Assembly (NCBI GenBank): GCA_028023455.1
Contig: JAQFVV010000055.1
Location: forward strand, 4,992,030-5,056,029
From: Epiperipatus broadwayi
Lineage: Eukaryota > Onychophora > Udeonychophora > Euonychophora > Peripatidae
Direction: 5' to 3'
Length of the DNA: 64,000 bases
Shown: piece by piece, positions 13,490-26,028 of the stretch
Layout of the letters: every line of letters begins with the position of its first letter
Numbering within the stretch: position 1 is the first letter of the stretch
Notes under the pieces: model-generated
The model's database searches: none
Seen by the model: only the letters and a program-made list of their open reading frames with translations
What the model was told of the DNA's origin: nothing
Position numbers and translations under genes: made by a program

Positions 13490-15240
13490 TATCCAAACAT
13501 TCATGACTACAGGTCTAAGGCAGCATGAGTCTATAATTTCATTAAATTAATTTAAAAAGATAGTCTATATACTTTGTGATATTTTGCTGCTGCAAAATAT
13601 AATAGTTGAATATATATATAAGTCAAAATTATGTCATAAGCATGTAGCTTGTGGTCCAAATTTAAATCAGGACTCAAGTGTAAAAATCACTGATATATAC
13701 AAGCATGAATATTTAATATTTAAAACTATTATTAAATTGTCCAATATCAATTCTATAATATTTACATTAATTTTGAACATTCAGTTACCTTTTACAATAT
13801 TTGAATTAATATATATATTTAAGTTTGGAAACATTTTAAAACAACTACTTAATTTAAAAGAATTTGTGGTATTTTCATAATAACTTATGGTAACTTCAGA
13901 CCAAATGTGAAAAGTAACAGTTCTTAGTTTTAATAACTGCTAATCATATATATAATAAAAACATTTTTAATGCGCTAGCACAAATTAAATTTTAATATTG
14001 TTAATTGCTTTGAAATAAGGTTAACATTTCACTTGTGCTATTTGTTTCAGCTACAACCTAGCCTCGTTATGAATGCTAAAAGATCAAACATATTAGATTA
14101 TTAAATTAAGAATATTAAAGTTTAAATCTGTATTAGAAAGTACCAAAATTCATCTTTTAACACACTTGTTATATGTAGTAGCCCACTCTAATTTAAGGCA
14201 TTTGGTTCCAAGCTACTATACTGATACTGAAATTTTCTGGTAATAATTAACCACATTATATGTATTTTTTTCATACATGTATATATAATTCAGAGAAGAA
14301 AACTAGTCTCCCTCAAGTTATGGATAAATTAAAAGAGATTCTATGTCCATTTTTGTATAATTGATTACTAGTCTAAAAAATTATTACTGCTTCATGGCTA
14401 ATATATTAATTTCACTTTGAATTTTCATCAATATTGCTAAGTCAAAAGCTTCAATAGTAGAAGGATTCATTCTATTCTTGACTTTGTTCAACACAAGTCT
14501 ATTTATACATAACTGAGGAATAGAATGTGTTTTCCCTCTTAATTATGTATGTATGTAAGTGTGTGTATGCATTGTGAACTAACAAATTAAAATTTCTTAT
14601 AATTTTTTATTTATTTAACTTTTTTTTTTTTTGAATTGTGAAAAATTAAAATCATGGTTATAAAAATCATGGATCCAGAAGGACTATTGTGTATATATGT
14701 ATTAATTATAAGTAGTGGATAAAATACTAGTGTAAACACTAATGTACAAAGATATAATAATGATTTTCTTGATATACTGAATTTATTGTTGGGAAAAAGA
14801 AGCACTAAAAGATGAAATGGATTATGAGAATAATCAATAATGTACCTATGTTTATTGTAGTTTACTACAACTATTGCATACTATTTAATTACACATACCA
14901 ATTACATTATATAAAATATACATATGCATGTATATATGTATGCACACACATACTGTACAATTTTTTTTTTTTTTGATACTGAATACAGATACAAATAATT
15001 AAGCAATTAATAACATTAAATTTTTGGTGTCCATTTTTTTTTTGTTTAAAATTATTTCATTTCCAAAATGGTGGTTCAAATCATGATCATATAATGTTAA
15101 TTTTTTTTTTATTGTTTAATTATTTAAAATATTTATTGATGTTAATTATTACAATAAAAAAAAGCTATTAAAAAAATTGTGTTTTATTTTTTAAATTTAT
15201 GAACATGATTCATTTGCAATTAAAACCAATAAGACATCAC
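13490..15240. other. AT-rich stretch, no gene recognised
   Basis: Low-complexity AT-rich sequence with several poly-T tracts. The open frame near 13584-13880 has AT-driven composition and no splice context. Confidence 0.6.
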
Positions 15241-15244
15241 ATGA

Positions 15245-15615
15245 CTCAAGCTTACATAGTCAATAGATGCCAATGCTTAATAAATCCCTATCCAGTGCTA
15301 TCCTGTGCATATTTTCAAACCAGTTTCTAATTTATGGATTTTGTCACTGAGGGCAATTTTGAATCTGAGAACAGTGCACCTAGATCTTTCTCCCCCCAGT
15401 CAGTTTTTACTGGTTTGTTTTACTATCAAGCTACCAGATGAAATTGAAAAACATATTAATGTTTTCAATCTAAGCCAATATTCTTATATAGTCAGATAGA
15501 TAGGAAACCAGTTTAATATCTATATATTATGTTCATCTTAATTTTTTTAATAACTATAGGCATACCTCTGTCCTTTTGATAAGGATTGGTATAAAACCAA
15601 TAATATGCTACCTAT
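15245..15615. mobile_element. Old, degraded foldback-family element
   Basis: It keeps the order of family motifs (CAATAGATGCCAATGC, AATCCCTATCCAGTGC, AACCAGTTTCTAATTTATGG, GAGAACAGTGCACCTAGATC, ATGAAATTGAAAAACATATT, GATAAGGATTGGTATAAAACC), but with much more divergence than other copies. Confidence 0.6.
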
Positions 15616-15638
15616 GTAGTTCTCATCACAGTTATGCC

Positions 15639-15724
15639 ATCTAATGTAAGCTTTAGTAATAATTGAAGACATTTATTAAGCACTAACCAGTGCCATCTAT
15701 TGATTGCAAAAGCTTACATTAGGT
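15639..15724. repeat. Short imperfect hairpin
   Basis: CTAATGTAAGCTTTAG near the left edge is complementary to AAAAGCTTACATTAGG at the right. Its inner part resembles the foldback-family tract with CCATCTATTGATT. Confidence 0.5.
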
Positions 15725-15969
15725 AATATAACTATAATGAGAGAAAAGATAATTTGCTATTAGTAATTCATAATTACTGTTTTTTTATATATTTTCATTT
15801 GAGTGTGTTATTTTATATACTCGACCATACTTCCATGCGGAATTCTGCTCCTAATCTTTCACTGAGCATGAAGTGATCAAGATTTAACAAGGAAAGAAAT
15901 GGATACCAATTTAGCAGATTGTCTGTACTTATATATATGGGTACTTCCAGCTAAACTGATAGAAAGAGT

Positions 15970-16195
15970 GAATTGACAGGACTCTGCCAATTAAATATCC
16001 CTTTGATATCCTTCTCGAATGCCCAAATGTTTAGGACCTATGGTAAGTACACATCTTTGAAAAGTCTATTTACAGATAGCTTTTGTGCGCCACTCCTAGA
16101 AAATAAAAAAAAAGAATTTTCCTCCCTCCTAGAAGGATGTGCAATACCATACGCTCAGCGAAGCATGAGAATAAGATTTAACACCCTGATATAGC
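15970..16195 (+). pseudogene. Possible C-terminal fragment of a LINE polyprotein
   Basis: One frame reads LPIKYPFDILLECPNV, and after a shift another reads YGKYTSLKSLFTDSF and SSLLEGCAI. This resembles the LLECP region near the C-terminus of many LINE RT proteins. It is less AT-rich than its surroundings. The similarity is short, so this is tentative. Confidence 0.35.
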
Positions 16196-16199
16196 AATA

Positions 16200-18500
16200 T
16201 CCCGTGTGGCTAGTTCAGTACTCTACATCTAGGGTCTTCAATGGGTAAGTTAAATGGTTATTACAGGAACGTGATTGATAAGGAAAGAGTACATTTTATC
16301 AAATAAATAATAATACGAAAACGAAACAAGTTTAATATTATAATCTAATATTTATTTAATTCCAGATACCCACCACCATTTCATACTTAAAATGATATAA
16401 AAATAAATAAATGAATTATCACAAACCCATATATATATTTGATGCTTTGGAATAGATAAATATATAAATACAAATTTAAATGAATAAGAAGAATACTAAA
16501 TCCCTAAAGCTATTTATGGTGTTTCATAATGAATGGAAGTGGTCTGAGCTTTTTACCCTATGGGAATAAGTTGTACTTTGTGTGATTTGATATATATTTC
16601 TGGGATAAAAGATTTTCGGTTATACAGACATGCACTTCTACCCAGGACTTTAAAACCTTTTTTTTTTTTTATTGATAGCGAATCTAATAAAAAAATAAAA
16701 AAAACTATATGTGCATATATCTGCACTAAAACATATTTCACGAATTTCGTATTTTACATGTCAATAAGGTTGTGTTAACTCAGATACCAAAGAGCACTCA
16801 ACATGAGGTACTGTATCTATTTGCCTTTTACGATAAATTCTTATACATGTATATACGTGCAGCACAACTATAGACTCAGTACTATTCTAAATATAAAGTT
16901 AGCAGTGGACTTGCTTTCGGGAAATTTACAATAAATAAACACTTTGGCACTCATCATAAGGTGCCACAAAGACAAAAATAACTTAAAAGGATATATGGAT
17001 GAATATATTTTTTTTTGACACTCAACATGTCGTATTTAGCGAATATTACCAGTGTATGTGCATGTATATACATGTATATTTACATATGACAATTTTCAAC
17101 CAGAAGAAAAACAAATAGCACTAAAAAAAACTAATTGCAACCTTTGCTAAAAATACTAGAATTTAGGATAGAAAAATGAATTAAAAGATTTAAATAAAAG
17201 CTGTATCATTTTGCCTGTAATAACTGTAAATTCAATATATATATATGCGAGACAACTCTCTTATTTTTTTTTTTTAATGATTAATAATACTAAGAAAAAA
17301 ATATATATTTCTAATTATCGGAAATATCAGAATGAATTAATTCAATATTAAAATATTTTTAAAAGAAACTTATGTAGATGTCTTCATCTTCCTTCTCCTG
17401 ACTGGGCTTTGAGCAGGCTTCAATTCAACTAGCTGTGCGATGAGGATTTCATCTCATTCGGGCATAGGTAGGGCAACTTTTTTCATCATCATGGCTGGCT
17501 GGCACTGGCATGATCACATCTTGGCGATTTGAACAGAGAAAAGGCAGGTGGGCCAGCTGGTTTTCTACACCACAGTCATTTTAATACAATAATTATTATT
17601 AAATGTTCATTCGCTATCTTGAATAGTACATTAAATCCTTAAAAAATCAAGAATTCTTAAAAGAACTGTATAATGGATTTCTTCTTAGAAAATATCAGCA
17701 GTAGTCTAGTCCATAAATTAATCTCTAAGTGGCTAGATGATTGAAGAATTCCGGAGCCAAAGTAGTGAATGACTTGAATGCCAAAGAAAGAATGAATTCT
17801 ACAGCACTGACCAAAACATATCACCCCATTCATAAGAACCAATTCAGATACCCCTCTGAGAAGTATGAATCAGTCAACCCTTTTAACTTAATTTATCACT
17901 TAGATTATAAACATTCCTTTCTATTTTTCTGATTAAATTCCACATAGCAGGGAATCAGTCAACCCTTTTAACTTAATTTATCACTTAGATAGCAGGGTTT
18001 GATATAATGCTTGGTTTCCATTTTGAATACTCAGACCACTTGATTACAGAATCAATTCAAAAGAATTTTTATTTTATATACAAAAAAAAAAATAACAGTT
18101 TAATTATAGCATTGATTATCAAACATTTTGCTTTTGGTCAAATTTTTGCCAAAGTAATTAACATTCTTTGCTTACAGAATAAAATTACAGTTTTTAGAAA
18201 AGTGATTAAAAAAAATAAAAAATATATACAAGTATTTTGGAACAATTACTTTAATTATTTATTTTACTAATACGTTCCAACATGTGATCCATTTGTTCAA
18301 TAAAGTTTGCTTTTCTCTATTTGAATTTTTCAGAGAAAAACAAAATACATAAAATGACATATACTGAAAATATACAAAAAAAATACATGAGTTTATTATA
18401 CGTGTATTTGTGTACAATATTTCTGTGTCAATTCAATGTTTGCTTTAAATTAGTGTGTGTGTATTCTAATGCTCAGACCCAACTTCCATTATTAATATAG
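16200..18500. other. Mostly featureless stretch with one GC-richer patch
   Basis: Between 17375 and 17575 there is a markedly less AT-rich patch that contains no long open frame on either strand. It may be a fragment of an unidentified element. Near 17870-17990 a tract of about 35 bases (ATCAGTCAACCCTTTTAACT and following) is present twice. Otherwise I see nothing. Confidence 0.5.
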
Positions 18501-18534
18501 CACATTTATATATTCATTGTGCTTAATATAAACA

Positions 18535-18655
18535 AATTTACATGTTTATCTGCTGTAATTTTTTTACAGCAGACTTTGTGCATGGACATTTGATAATGCC
18601 TGGCACACTTAATACGGTTTCTATTTGATTCGCCATAGTAATCAAATAGACTAGA
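18535..18655. repeat. Two small hairpins
   Basis: CTGCTGTAA with TTACAGCAG, and CTATTTGATT with AATCAAATAG, form short stem-loops. They may be remnants of a MITE. Confidence 0.4.
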
Positions 18656-18914
18656 TATTATATCATATAGCTTTAATACAAAAACATAGGGAAATTAAAT
18701 TTTTAAAAAGTTATTTATTAACACATTAATAACAAAAAATCTCTAGATACATAAATGCATTTCTTTCACTTTGAGTTCTAAACCTCACTGGTAAAAGCAA
18801 CAATCAGAAATAAATCTGAAGATGGTGATTTAAATGTATCTGGTAATCATTGATTATTCAAGTTCTCAGTAGTTGGTGCTATAATGGATAGCTGTTCTTG
18901 ACTGTAATAGTGAT

Positions 18915-19680
18915 CATAACTTCTTGATAATAGAAATGGTTAGTAATGTGATGAAAAATAGTAATAAAAGTAGAAAGGATAGTGAAAGATGTGGATGGAG
19001 AGCGAATGATAAGAATAAGTTGGAAGAGTATAAAATAAAAGTTGAAGAAACCATGGAAGAGTTGGTTGGGGATAAGTATAAGGATTGGTGTGGTGAAGTA
19101 GAAGGAGTGGCAAGTAGGATTTTAAGTGAGAATACTGAGAAGAATAAAAGTAATAGGAAAGTGAGAGTTAGGAAAAGTGTAAAAGAGATGAAAAAAGCAT
19201 GCAGAAAATATGTGTGCTATTAAGAACAAAGAAAGTGAAAAAGATGTTAATACTAAATGGAGAAAGTATTTAGAAAAAGGGAAGTTGGTTAAAAAAATAG
19301 ATAATTATAGAAAATGAAATTGAATAGCAAACTGATGGACGATATTAATAAAAGTGGAAGAGATGGGAGTAAAAAATTTTGAAAGTACATTAAAAGAAGG
19401 AATATAGGGGAGAGAGAATTAGTATTACTAGATGATGAGGGAATAGAGCGTAGCTCTAGAGAAGAATTAGAGACAGTCTTAAACAAGTATGTAATGGATT
19501 TAGAAAAGATGTTATGTGTAAGGACACAGTGATAGCAAACATAAGAGCATATAGTAATGGGAATATACGATTTACTGAAAATGAACTGAATGAGACAAGT
19601 AAGAAATTAAAAGGTGGAAAGGCAAGAGGTTTGGATGGATGGGCAGCAGAGATGGTTATGAAATTGTAAAAAGTGTCAAA
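18915..19680 (+). pseudogene. LINE relic: pre-RT linker and start of RT domain
   Basis: A 99-codon frame, charged and lysine rich (RCGWRANDKNKLEEYK), is followed after shifts by MDDINKSGRDGSKKF and DEGIERSSREELETVLNKY. It then reads FTENELNETSKKLKGGKARG with LDGWAAEMV, which matches the LINE RT opening block of the type KLKNGKAPGPDGIPAE. Stops and frameshifts break it and it ends there. The base use (purine-rich plus strand) differs from neighbours. Confidence 0.7.
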
Positions 19681-20690
19681 TTAAAAATATAAAAGTAAAT
19701 TATGTAGAAGAAACAAAACATTCAATATATGGAAGACTATTACAATATAAATATGATAGAAATTTGCCAATATGTATTCAAAAATGTAATATAAACCCAT
19801 TTACAGAACAAACAAGTCTTAATATGTTATTAATTCACAATCTATATTCCTAGAGTCATTTAAATGAGCTTATACACAATGCCCACCTTAAGATTTATAT
19901 TCATAGTACAAAGCATTAAATGATATTATTCAGTGATATATATTCATTTACGGGTAAAAGGTAATATAGCATGTAAATAAAACATTGTGAATGATGCAAT
20001 CATACACATAAAGTATCTAAAATAGATGCATATAACTTTATTCTCAACTATTGTAAAAGAGCTAATTAATGGCAAATAAATCTTTAATATATTGTCTACT
20101 AGTTCTAAAACAAGCCATACATGGTATTGTAATGTGCTCTGATCACACTCTGTCAATTCCACAGAAACAGTAGAGTTAAAAAATATTTTTTGCCAGAACT
20201 ATGCCTAATAGTCATGGAGACTCCTGCTTCCATAGGTGTGAAAGCAGGAATAGATAATTATGTTACAGGTCATCCCTACTTTAGTTTAATTTGTGAACAT
20301 CTTACGACTTTATTTTGTAAGTAACTAAATTAATATAATAACTAATCATTAGGGAGTTTGGTATAGCACATTCATATATATACCATAATAACCTAACCTC
20401 ATTCACTTTTACTGTTTTATTTGGACTCATCAATTGCACATATAATCATGCATTTGTTTCTTAAAGTATTGAATTCGCTTAATGCTCATATCCTTCAGTT
20501 CACTTAATCATACAGTAATTTAATAGAAATAAATTTGTTGCTACTCCAGCATTTGGCTTTGTATTGGAAATATAACTTAGGTCTGATTTGTACTACACAT
20601 ATTATACATAGATCACAAAAATAAATAATATTAATTCAATACTTATTGCTGGAAATTTATAAGATATTTCCAACACCGGAAGTGATAGAG

Positions 20691-20920
20691 TAGGATGGCT
20701 CAGGAATTCATAAGATATTCTTGCAATGGAACAGAATTGATATCCATGGTCCTTGAGTTCCACGATATGCACTCTATTTATTGTTCCAAATCATGCAGGG
20801 TAAAATAATCAATGGTTTATAACTCGGAAGCTTATAAGAAATTAGAGCATCATAAGTGAAAGAGCCAGTTTGCTACTCATAAATCTTGGGCTCCTGAATC
20901 TGCCATTCTCCCAAGCATCA
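20691..20920 (-). mobile_element. Two adjacent SINE copies
   Basis: Both start on the plus strand with the SINE 3' tract (GGCTCAGGAATTCATAAGA; ACTCGGAAGCTTATAAGAA) and run into tRNA-like heads (CCTTGAGTTCC; CTTGGGCTCC). The second abuts a large foldback element. Confidence 0.6.
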
Positions 20921-20927
20921 ATTCATA

Positions 20928-21603
20928 CATCACAGGATCACCATCTCTATACTAGCACATAATTGTTGTAAACAAAGGCAAAACTCTCTCCATACAGTAG
21001 TGCCACCTGTGCCAAACAGAGTAATCAATGGATGACAGAAGGCTTGTGCATAAAATCCCTATCTAGTGCCTACTCATCCAATATCCCCAGACTAGTTTCT
21101 GGCTTGTGGCCATCATCAGTGAGGAGCCTTGGATCTGAGAGCACTGCACTTAGATCTTAGTATCTAATGCAACCCTCCAGCAGCCACCTTTTAACTCTAC
21201 TTTACTACAAAACTATGAGAATGAAATTGAAAACACAATAATATTTTCAGTCTAAGCTCAATATCTTATATAGTCATATGGGTCTAAACTCAATTCAGCA
21301 TCCATACATTTTGGTGTCTTTGGCTCTTAAACAACCATAGTCACCACTATCCTATTAGGCAGGATTGGTGTTAAACCACTAAACATCACATGATCACCAT
21401 CTCTATACTAGCACATAATTGTTGTAAACAAAGGCAAAACTCTCTCCATACAGTAGTGCCACCCTGTGCCAAACAGACTAGTCTGGGAATATTGGATGAC
21501 TAGGCACTAGATAGGGATTTTATGCCCAAGCCTTCTGGCATTCATTGATTACTCTGTTTGGCACAGGATGGCACTACTGTATTGAGAGTTTTGCCTTTGT
21601 TTA
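20928..21603. mobile_element. Large foldback-family element with 12-bp target duplication
   Basis: This is one of the most complete copies (676 bp). It has a left arm with CATACAGTAGTGCCACC and AGTAATCAATGGATG. A middle of about 250 bp without inverted symmetry follows, and then a terminal hairpin arm set ending in GAGTTTTGCC. It is flanked by CATCAATTCATA at 20916-20927 and 21604-21615. The layout is the mirror of the copy at 35275-35874. No coding frame. Confidence 0.85.
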
Positions 21604-21699
21604 CATCAATTCATATAGGTAACAAAAACATATAAGATTGTGCTGAGCTCATAAAAAGAATGAACTTTCTGAATTATTTGTAAAAATAATAAATAAGTA

Positions 21700-21805
21700 A
21701 TGGAATGACTTTATTGCTCAGAAGTACATATGAAATTTGAGTGCCAAAACTGGAATAGTTCAGAGGACTTTAGGTTCCAGGGTATGATACTCTACCATTG
21801 CATTA
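21700..21805 (-). mobile_element. SINE copy
   Basis: The tract TTTATTGCTCAGAAGTACAT, then TTGAGTGCCAAAACTGG and a degraded head, matches the family on the minus strand. Confidence 0.6.
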
Positions 21806-21866
21806 AAAATACGCAAGTCTATAAAATACTAAGCATGAACAAGCTGTTTCTATTTTTTTCTTCCAG

Positions 21867-22000
21867 GAGATAAAATGGCTTTTCATAAACGACTGTTAAT
21901 TAATGAACATTTAAAATATATAATACAAAAGATAAATTATATTATCAGATGGCAAACATTTACAAAATTTCATCATAAAATGTTGACGGTACTTTCATAA
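21867..22000 (+). other. Possible small exon or short open frame after a strong acceptor-like tract
   Basis: A pyrimidine tract ending in TTTCTTCCAG precedes a frame open for about 44 codons, with an ATG at 21875 in a fair context (A at -3, G at +4). The translation is basic and aromatic (MAFHKRLLINEHLKYI). It ends in TAA at 21998-22000. Only a weak donor (GTACTT) is present near its end. It may be chance in AT-rich DNA. There is no homology that I recognise. Confidence 0.15.
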
Positions 22001-22091
22001 CGCTATACCCGCTGCTCTAATGAAGTTCACACTTCTAAATTAAAAAAATTAAAAATATTCTATTGATACCTACCTAATAACTTTATTCATA

Positions 22092-22205
22092 CTCAGCGCG
22101 GTGTAGCAGACTATAGAATTCAAGGTCCCGGATCGAAACCTAGTTCTGTCATTTCCAGTGCTCAGATTTCTTATGAAATCTCGAACAATAATTGTTTATT
22201 ATTAA
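22092..22205 (+). mobile_element. SINE copy
   Basis: The head GCGGTGTAGCAGACTATAG and a B-box-like GGATCGAAACC are followed by the tail CTCAGATTTCTTATGAAATC and AACAATAATTG. Confidence 0.6.
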
Positions 22206-22385
22206 TTCATTTAAGAAAAAGAGTCTAATTAATTGTTCAAATAAAGATTTTCTGCTTCCTTAATTGTATAACAATATTGTTTGTTCTATTAAAACATGTA
22301 GCAGTATGTTTCATACTCATAACAACGGAGCATAGTTTTTATAAAGATCGCAAGAGATCGGTATGTCTTTATTATTTCATAAAAG

Positions 22386-22409
22386 CGCGCGTGTTGGTGC
22401 GCACGCGCA
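22386..22409. promoter_or_regulatory. GC-rich NRF1-type site, possible promoter
   Basis: A CpG-dense block (GCGCGCG, then TGCGCACGCGCA at 22398-22409) stands alone in DNA that is otherwise extremely AT-rich. The second motif matches the palindromic NRF1 consensus YGCGCAYGCGCR, which is typical of promoters of housekeeping and ciliary genes. It lies about 4.3 kb upstream of the first recognised coiled-coil exon, which could begin its coding at the ATG at 26766 after a 5' UTR exon. The motif is seen directly; the promoter role is inference. Confidence 0.35.
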
Positions 22410-22599
22410 TATCAGTGACATTTTAGTTGTTAAAATGAAATACCAATAGTTTTTTTAACGGATAAATGCAATAGCCTTCCCATAATTATACAAACAGCCA
22501 CGATGTTTTTGATGCATTAAAGGTATTTCCACTATAAGTATTGAAAATTATCGTATATTTAATTTCATTAAATAAGCAGATTGGTCAGGAATATAATTG

Positions 22600-23860
22600 C
22601 ATTATAACTTCATGTTTATTATTGTTTCTCTGTAATAATGCATTACACCGTTAGTTTAATATTCGTGAATATAAAGTGTAACATAAACAGCCCATTGTTG
22701 GGTAAAGATCTCACTAGTAGCCTTTCTTAGAGAATCAATAAAGAAGATACATTATTTCCAGGCTTACCAATTCATTTCATTATCTAAGGATAACTAGATA
22801 CCCATTTATTGATCACCATTGGCTGGTTAAGCACGTTTATTATTAAATATTTCAGTGTAGAAATGTATTATGCCATTAGTTTAAATCATGTGAGTTTAAA
22901 AAGTAAGATGAACAGCCTATTGTTGGACAAAGACCTCATCTATAATCAGTCATTTTTAGAGAAAAGGCAAAGAAAGATTACTATCACTTATCAGAATTAC
23001 CAATTGTTAAATAGTGAAGGCTTGAGCAGTTTTCCATTCTTGTTTTATCCACTAGCTAAAGATAGCTTTATACCTATTTATTGGCCAATATTAGATGGTT
23101 GATAGTATTATAACACCATATTTATTATTACATATTTCTGTGTAATAATGCATTATTATTAGTTTAAAATCAGTGGATGTAAAAATTAAGATAAAGAGTC
23201 TATTGCTGAAAAGCTATTACTATTTGCTCTTTATAGAGAAACTGATGAGGTTTACAATATTATCAGACTTGCTGTCTGATAGGTAATTGAACAATTTTCT
23301 ATTCTTGTTTTAATCTAGCTAAAGACAGCAAAATATCTTTACTGAGAAATTTCAGATGATTGGCTAACTATATTATAACTCCATGCTTACTATTTCATAT
23401 TTCTGTGTAATAATGTATTACGCTGTTAATTTAACATTGCATGTTAAAAGTAAGATAAATAGTGCATAACTGGACAGAGATCTCACCAACAGTTCATGGA
23501 AACAATGAACTAAGTGAAATGCTTGCTGTGGGTTTGAAAGTTTGAGTAGTTATTCGCCCTTGCAATTTCTTTTGATTAAAGATTGATGTTAGCTACCTAT
23601 GTATGACCAACATCAGATAGTCAATTAATTGTATTATAACTCCATGTTTATTTTTTGATGTAATAGTACATCTCATCAACAGCTTTTTTTTTTAGAGAAA
23701 TGGTGAAGAAGGTACAATATTACCAGATTTTCCAACTAATAGGTGATGAATATTTGAACAGTTTTTCATTCTTGCTTTACTCTCTAACTAAGGATAGCTA
23801 TATATTCATTTACTAATCAATGTAAGATGATTAATTCAATAGATTTTATTTCTTTCCTTA
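22600..23860. repeat. Degenerate tandem array with units of about 225-285 bp
   Basis: Four recognisable units, and a truncated fifth, repeat the same order of motifs: TTTCTGTGTAATAATGCATT, AAGTAAGAT with CAGCCTATTGTTGG, TAGAGAAA with GAAGA, ACAATATTACCAG, CAGTTTTTCATTCTTG, CTAAGGATAGCTATA. The anchors fall near 22641, 22865, 23151 and 23415. The open frame at 22809-23102 is one unit read by chance. Confidence 0.75.
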
Positions 23861-24082
23861 TTTGTTCACAATTCAGTAACTAGGGAAAGTTCACTATACA
23901 GGAAAAATTAAACAATTGTAATTATTTAGCACTGCTCTGCATGCACATACGATGGCATGAACTTAAAACTCTATACTTTAGCATATTGAATAAAGAGACC
24001 AATAGAGAACTAGTACCAAATAATAATATGTGATATTTTTTGATGATAGCGTGCCACTGCATATCACAAATTTATTTTACCA

Positions 24083-24238
24083 TGTTACTGTAAAAGAACT
24101 AGAAATAGACCACATGTGAGATAGATGGATGAAATAAGGAAATATGCTGGGTGATGTGGAGAGGCTAGAGAAGACGGATTGAACTTGGAGAGATCTTCAT
24201 TCTGCAGTGGATCGATAATGATTGAAAATGATGATTGT
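24083..24238 (+). pseudogene. LINE 3'-end fragment
   Basis: This matches the C-terminal and 3' region of the LINE at 29936-33885: AAGAACTAGAAATAGACCAC, then GATGGATGAAATAAGGAAAT, then CTTGGAGAGATCTTCATTC and an end rich in GAT/AAT. A 5'-truncated insertion is the simplest reading. Confidence 0.7.
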
Positions 24239-24299
24239 ACAAATTTACAAAGAAAATGTTTAATACCATAGAATTAACATTAGACATCATAAGGTCTTA

Positions 24300-24410
24300 A
24301 TATAGTATAATACAATGGTAGACCAGTGGATTCAAGGGCTAAGATTCATGAATTAATCTGTCACCAATACTGTAATGTCATATGACCTTCCAAGTGACAA
24401 ATCAAATTTT
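24300..24410 (+). mobile_element. SINE copy, degraded
   Basis: The head AATACAATGGTAGACCAGTG is followed by a divergent tail (CATATGACCTTCCAAGTGAC). Confidence 0.45.
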
Positions 24411-25479
24411 TTTAATTGTTATATAAACATGACAATTTATCTCACAGAACATTGTCTGTCATCAAGTGAAGTGATACTGCTTCCCAGAGGATGGTAGAAT
24501 ATCTAGGAATAGATGGGCAGTAGTAACATCGAATGGGGATATTCACTCAAATAAAAGGGTGTGGAAGCATAAAGAAAGAAAAAAAAGATCATTTGAATAA
24601 CCATTTGTTTATATTTTATTTGTTGTGCAACATGAACTCATGGTAATTATTTTAAATGCAATTTATAATTGATTAGTGGTCAAGTCTGCCAATAGATCTA
24701 GCAGGTGAGTTTGTCACTTATTGTAAGTCTAATATCTGCAGAAATAAGTGCATGTAATGACTTGCTGGCAATGTTAAAAAAATATTTAAATAAGAGCGAA
24801 GTAAATTAAAATTATTAACTGATTTTTAATTACATAATGTATTTTTAAAATTAATTATTTTTTGATAAATTTAGTTTGATATTTGACAATTTAATATCAA
24901 CTACATGTATATAATACTGAACAAAAAACAAAATTCAATTTATTAATTTCATTAGTATTCTAATTTATTTGTTTTTTATCATCTTGTGCAAAAACTACTG
25001 TTTATCTGCTATCATGGTTGTGAGAAAATAGTACTTTTTCAATTAAATAAATTGTTGTATCTTTCTACTATAATAAATACATAAAGTTTACTTTTTCTAC
25101 AAATTATATCATAACTGATCCTAGGAAAAAATGTAATTAATATGTTATCGAAAATTTGAATTATAATTTTATTTAATCACCGACAAATAATATATTACCA
25201 TTGTGCTTAATTTGTCAAAAAGTTTTATCAAATGAATCTATTAAGCCTTCAAGATAAAAGAATATTTGACAAAAGTTCACATTGATAAGAAAAATAAGGA
25301 AGTCTATTTTTAAATATTTAAAAAAGAATATTTGAGATAGTCAATATTGGCAATACGGGGTACTATTTTCAATAACCTCCAAACAATAATGATGGTTTGT
25401 GGGCTTCTTATAACATTTAATTATTGATTTATAAATTGGGAAAACTACATACTATTGGTGAATTAATTCTATTGGCTAT

Positions 25480-26028
25480 AAGTGAGACAAGTCAGTATTT
25501 ACAGTGTAAAGAAAAATTGGTGAAGTGGCTCAATATGTTGAAGATTTATTTCATGAGTATTTAAAAACATTCCAATTCTCTATACAGTCTCATGAGTCAA
25601 CTTTTCCAAGAAATAAAACCTTACATTTAGCATTTATGTGGTTCTTAAAACAAGTAAAAAATGGTCAAAAGTTATTATTTGTTTAAATTTCAAACTGATA
25701 CTACAAGAAAATTGATCAATATTTCATGCATTGGAAAAATATTTAAAAGAGGAAATTCCCTTGAGTAATATGCTCTAATGATGATAGGGCGCTGCAGGGT
25801 TTTCTTGCACAATTTTTAAAAAGGGCAGTTCTGAATGTGTTTGTAAGATATTACATTATTCAGTTGCCAAAAATTTGAGCAAACATTTATAAAGTCGTTA
25901 AACCAATCAAAATACAAAAAAATTTATTAAATAACAGATTGTTTGGGAAAATTTGTATTAAAAATGATAAAGAATTCAATCATTTATTATTCCATATAGA
26001 AGTTCATTGGCTATCAAAAGAACCCTGA
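25480..26028 (+). pseudogene. hAT-family (ZBED-type) transposase pseudogene
   Basis: From 25570 one frame can be followed for about 150 codons through several stops. It gives ordered blocks of animal hAT transposases: SHESTFPRNKTLHLAF (equivalent to the DEST acidic block), QKLLFV, CSNDDRALQGFLAQFLKRAV (cf. the conserved D-G-A-x-x-x-x-G block), IKSLN-like VVKPIKIQ, RLFGKICIKNDKEFNHLLFH, and EVHWLSK (cf. EVRWLSKG). Frame conservation with only nonsense changes suggests moderate age. It ends where a foldback-family fragment begins at 26029. Catalytic residues are partly lost. hAT assignment is confident from block order. Confidence 0.8.

Noticed and set aside
22809-23102. 97-codon plus-strand frame
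   Set aside because: It corresponds to one unit of a degenerate tandem array; other units are not open in the same frame.
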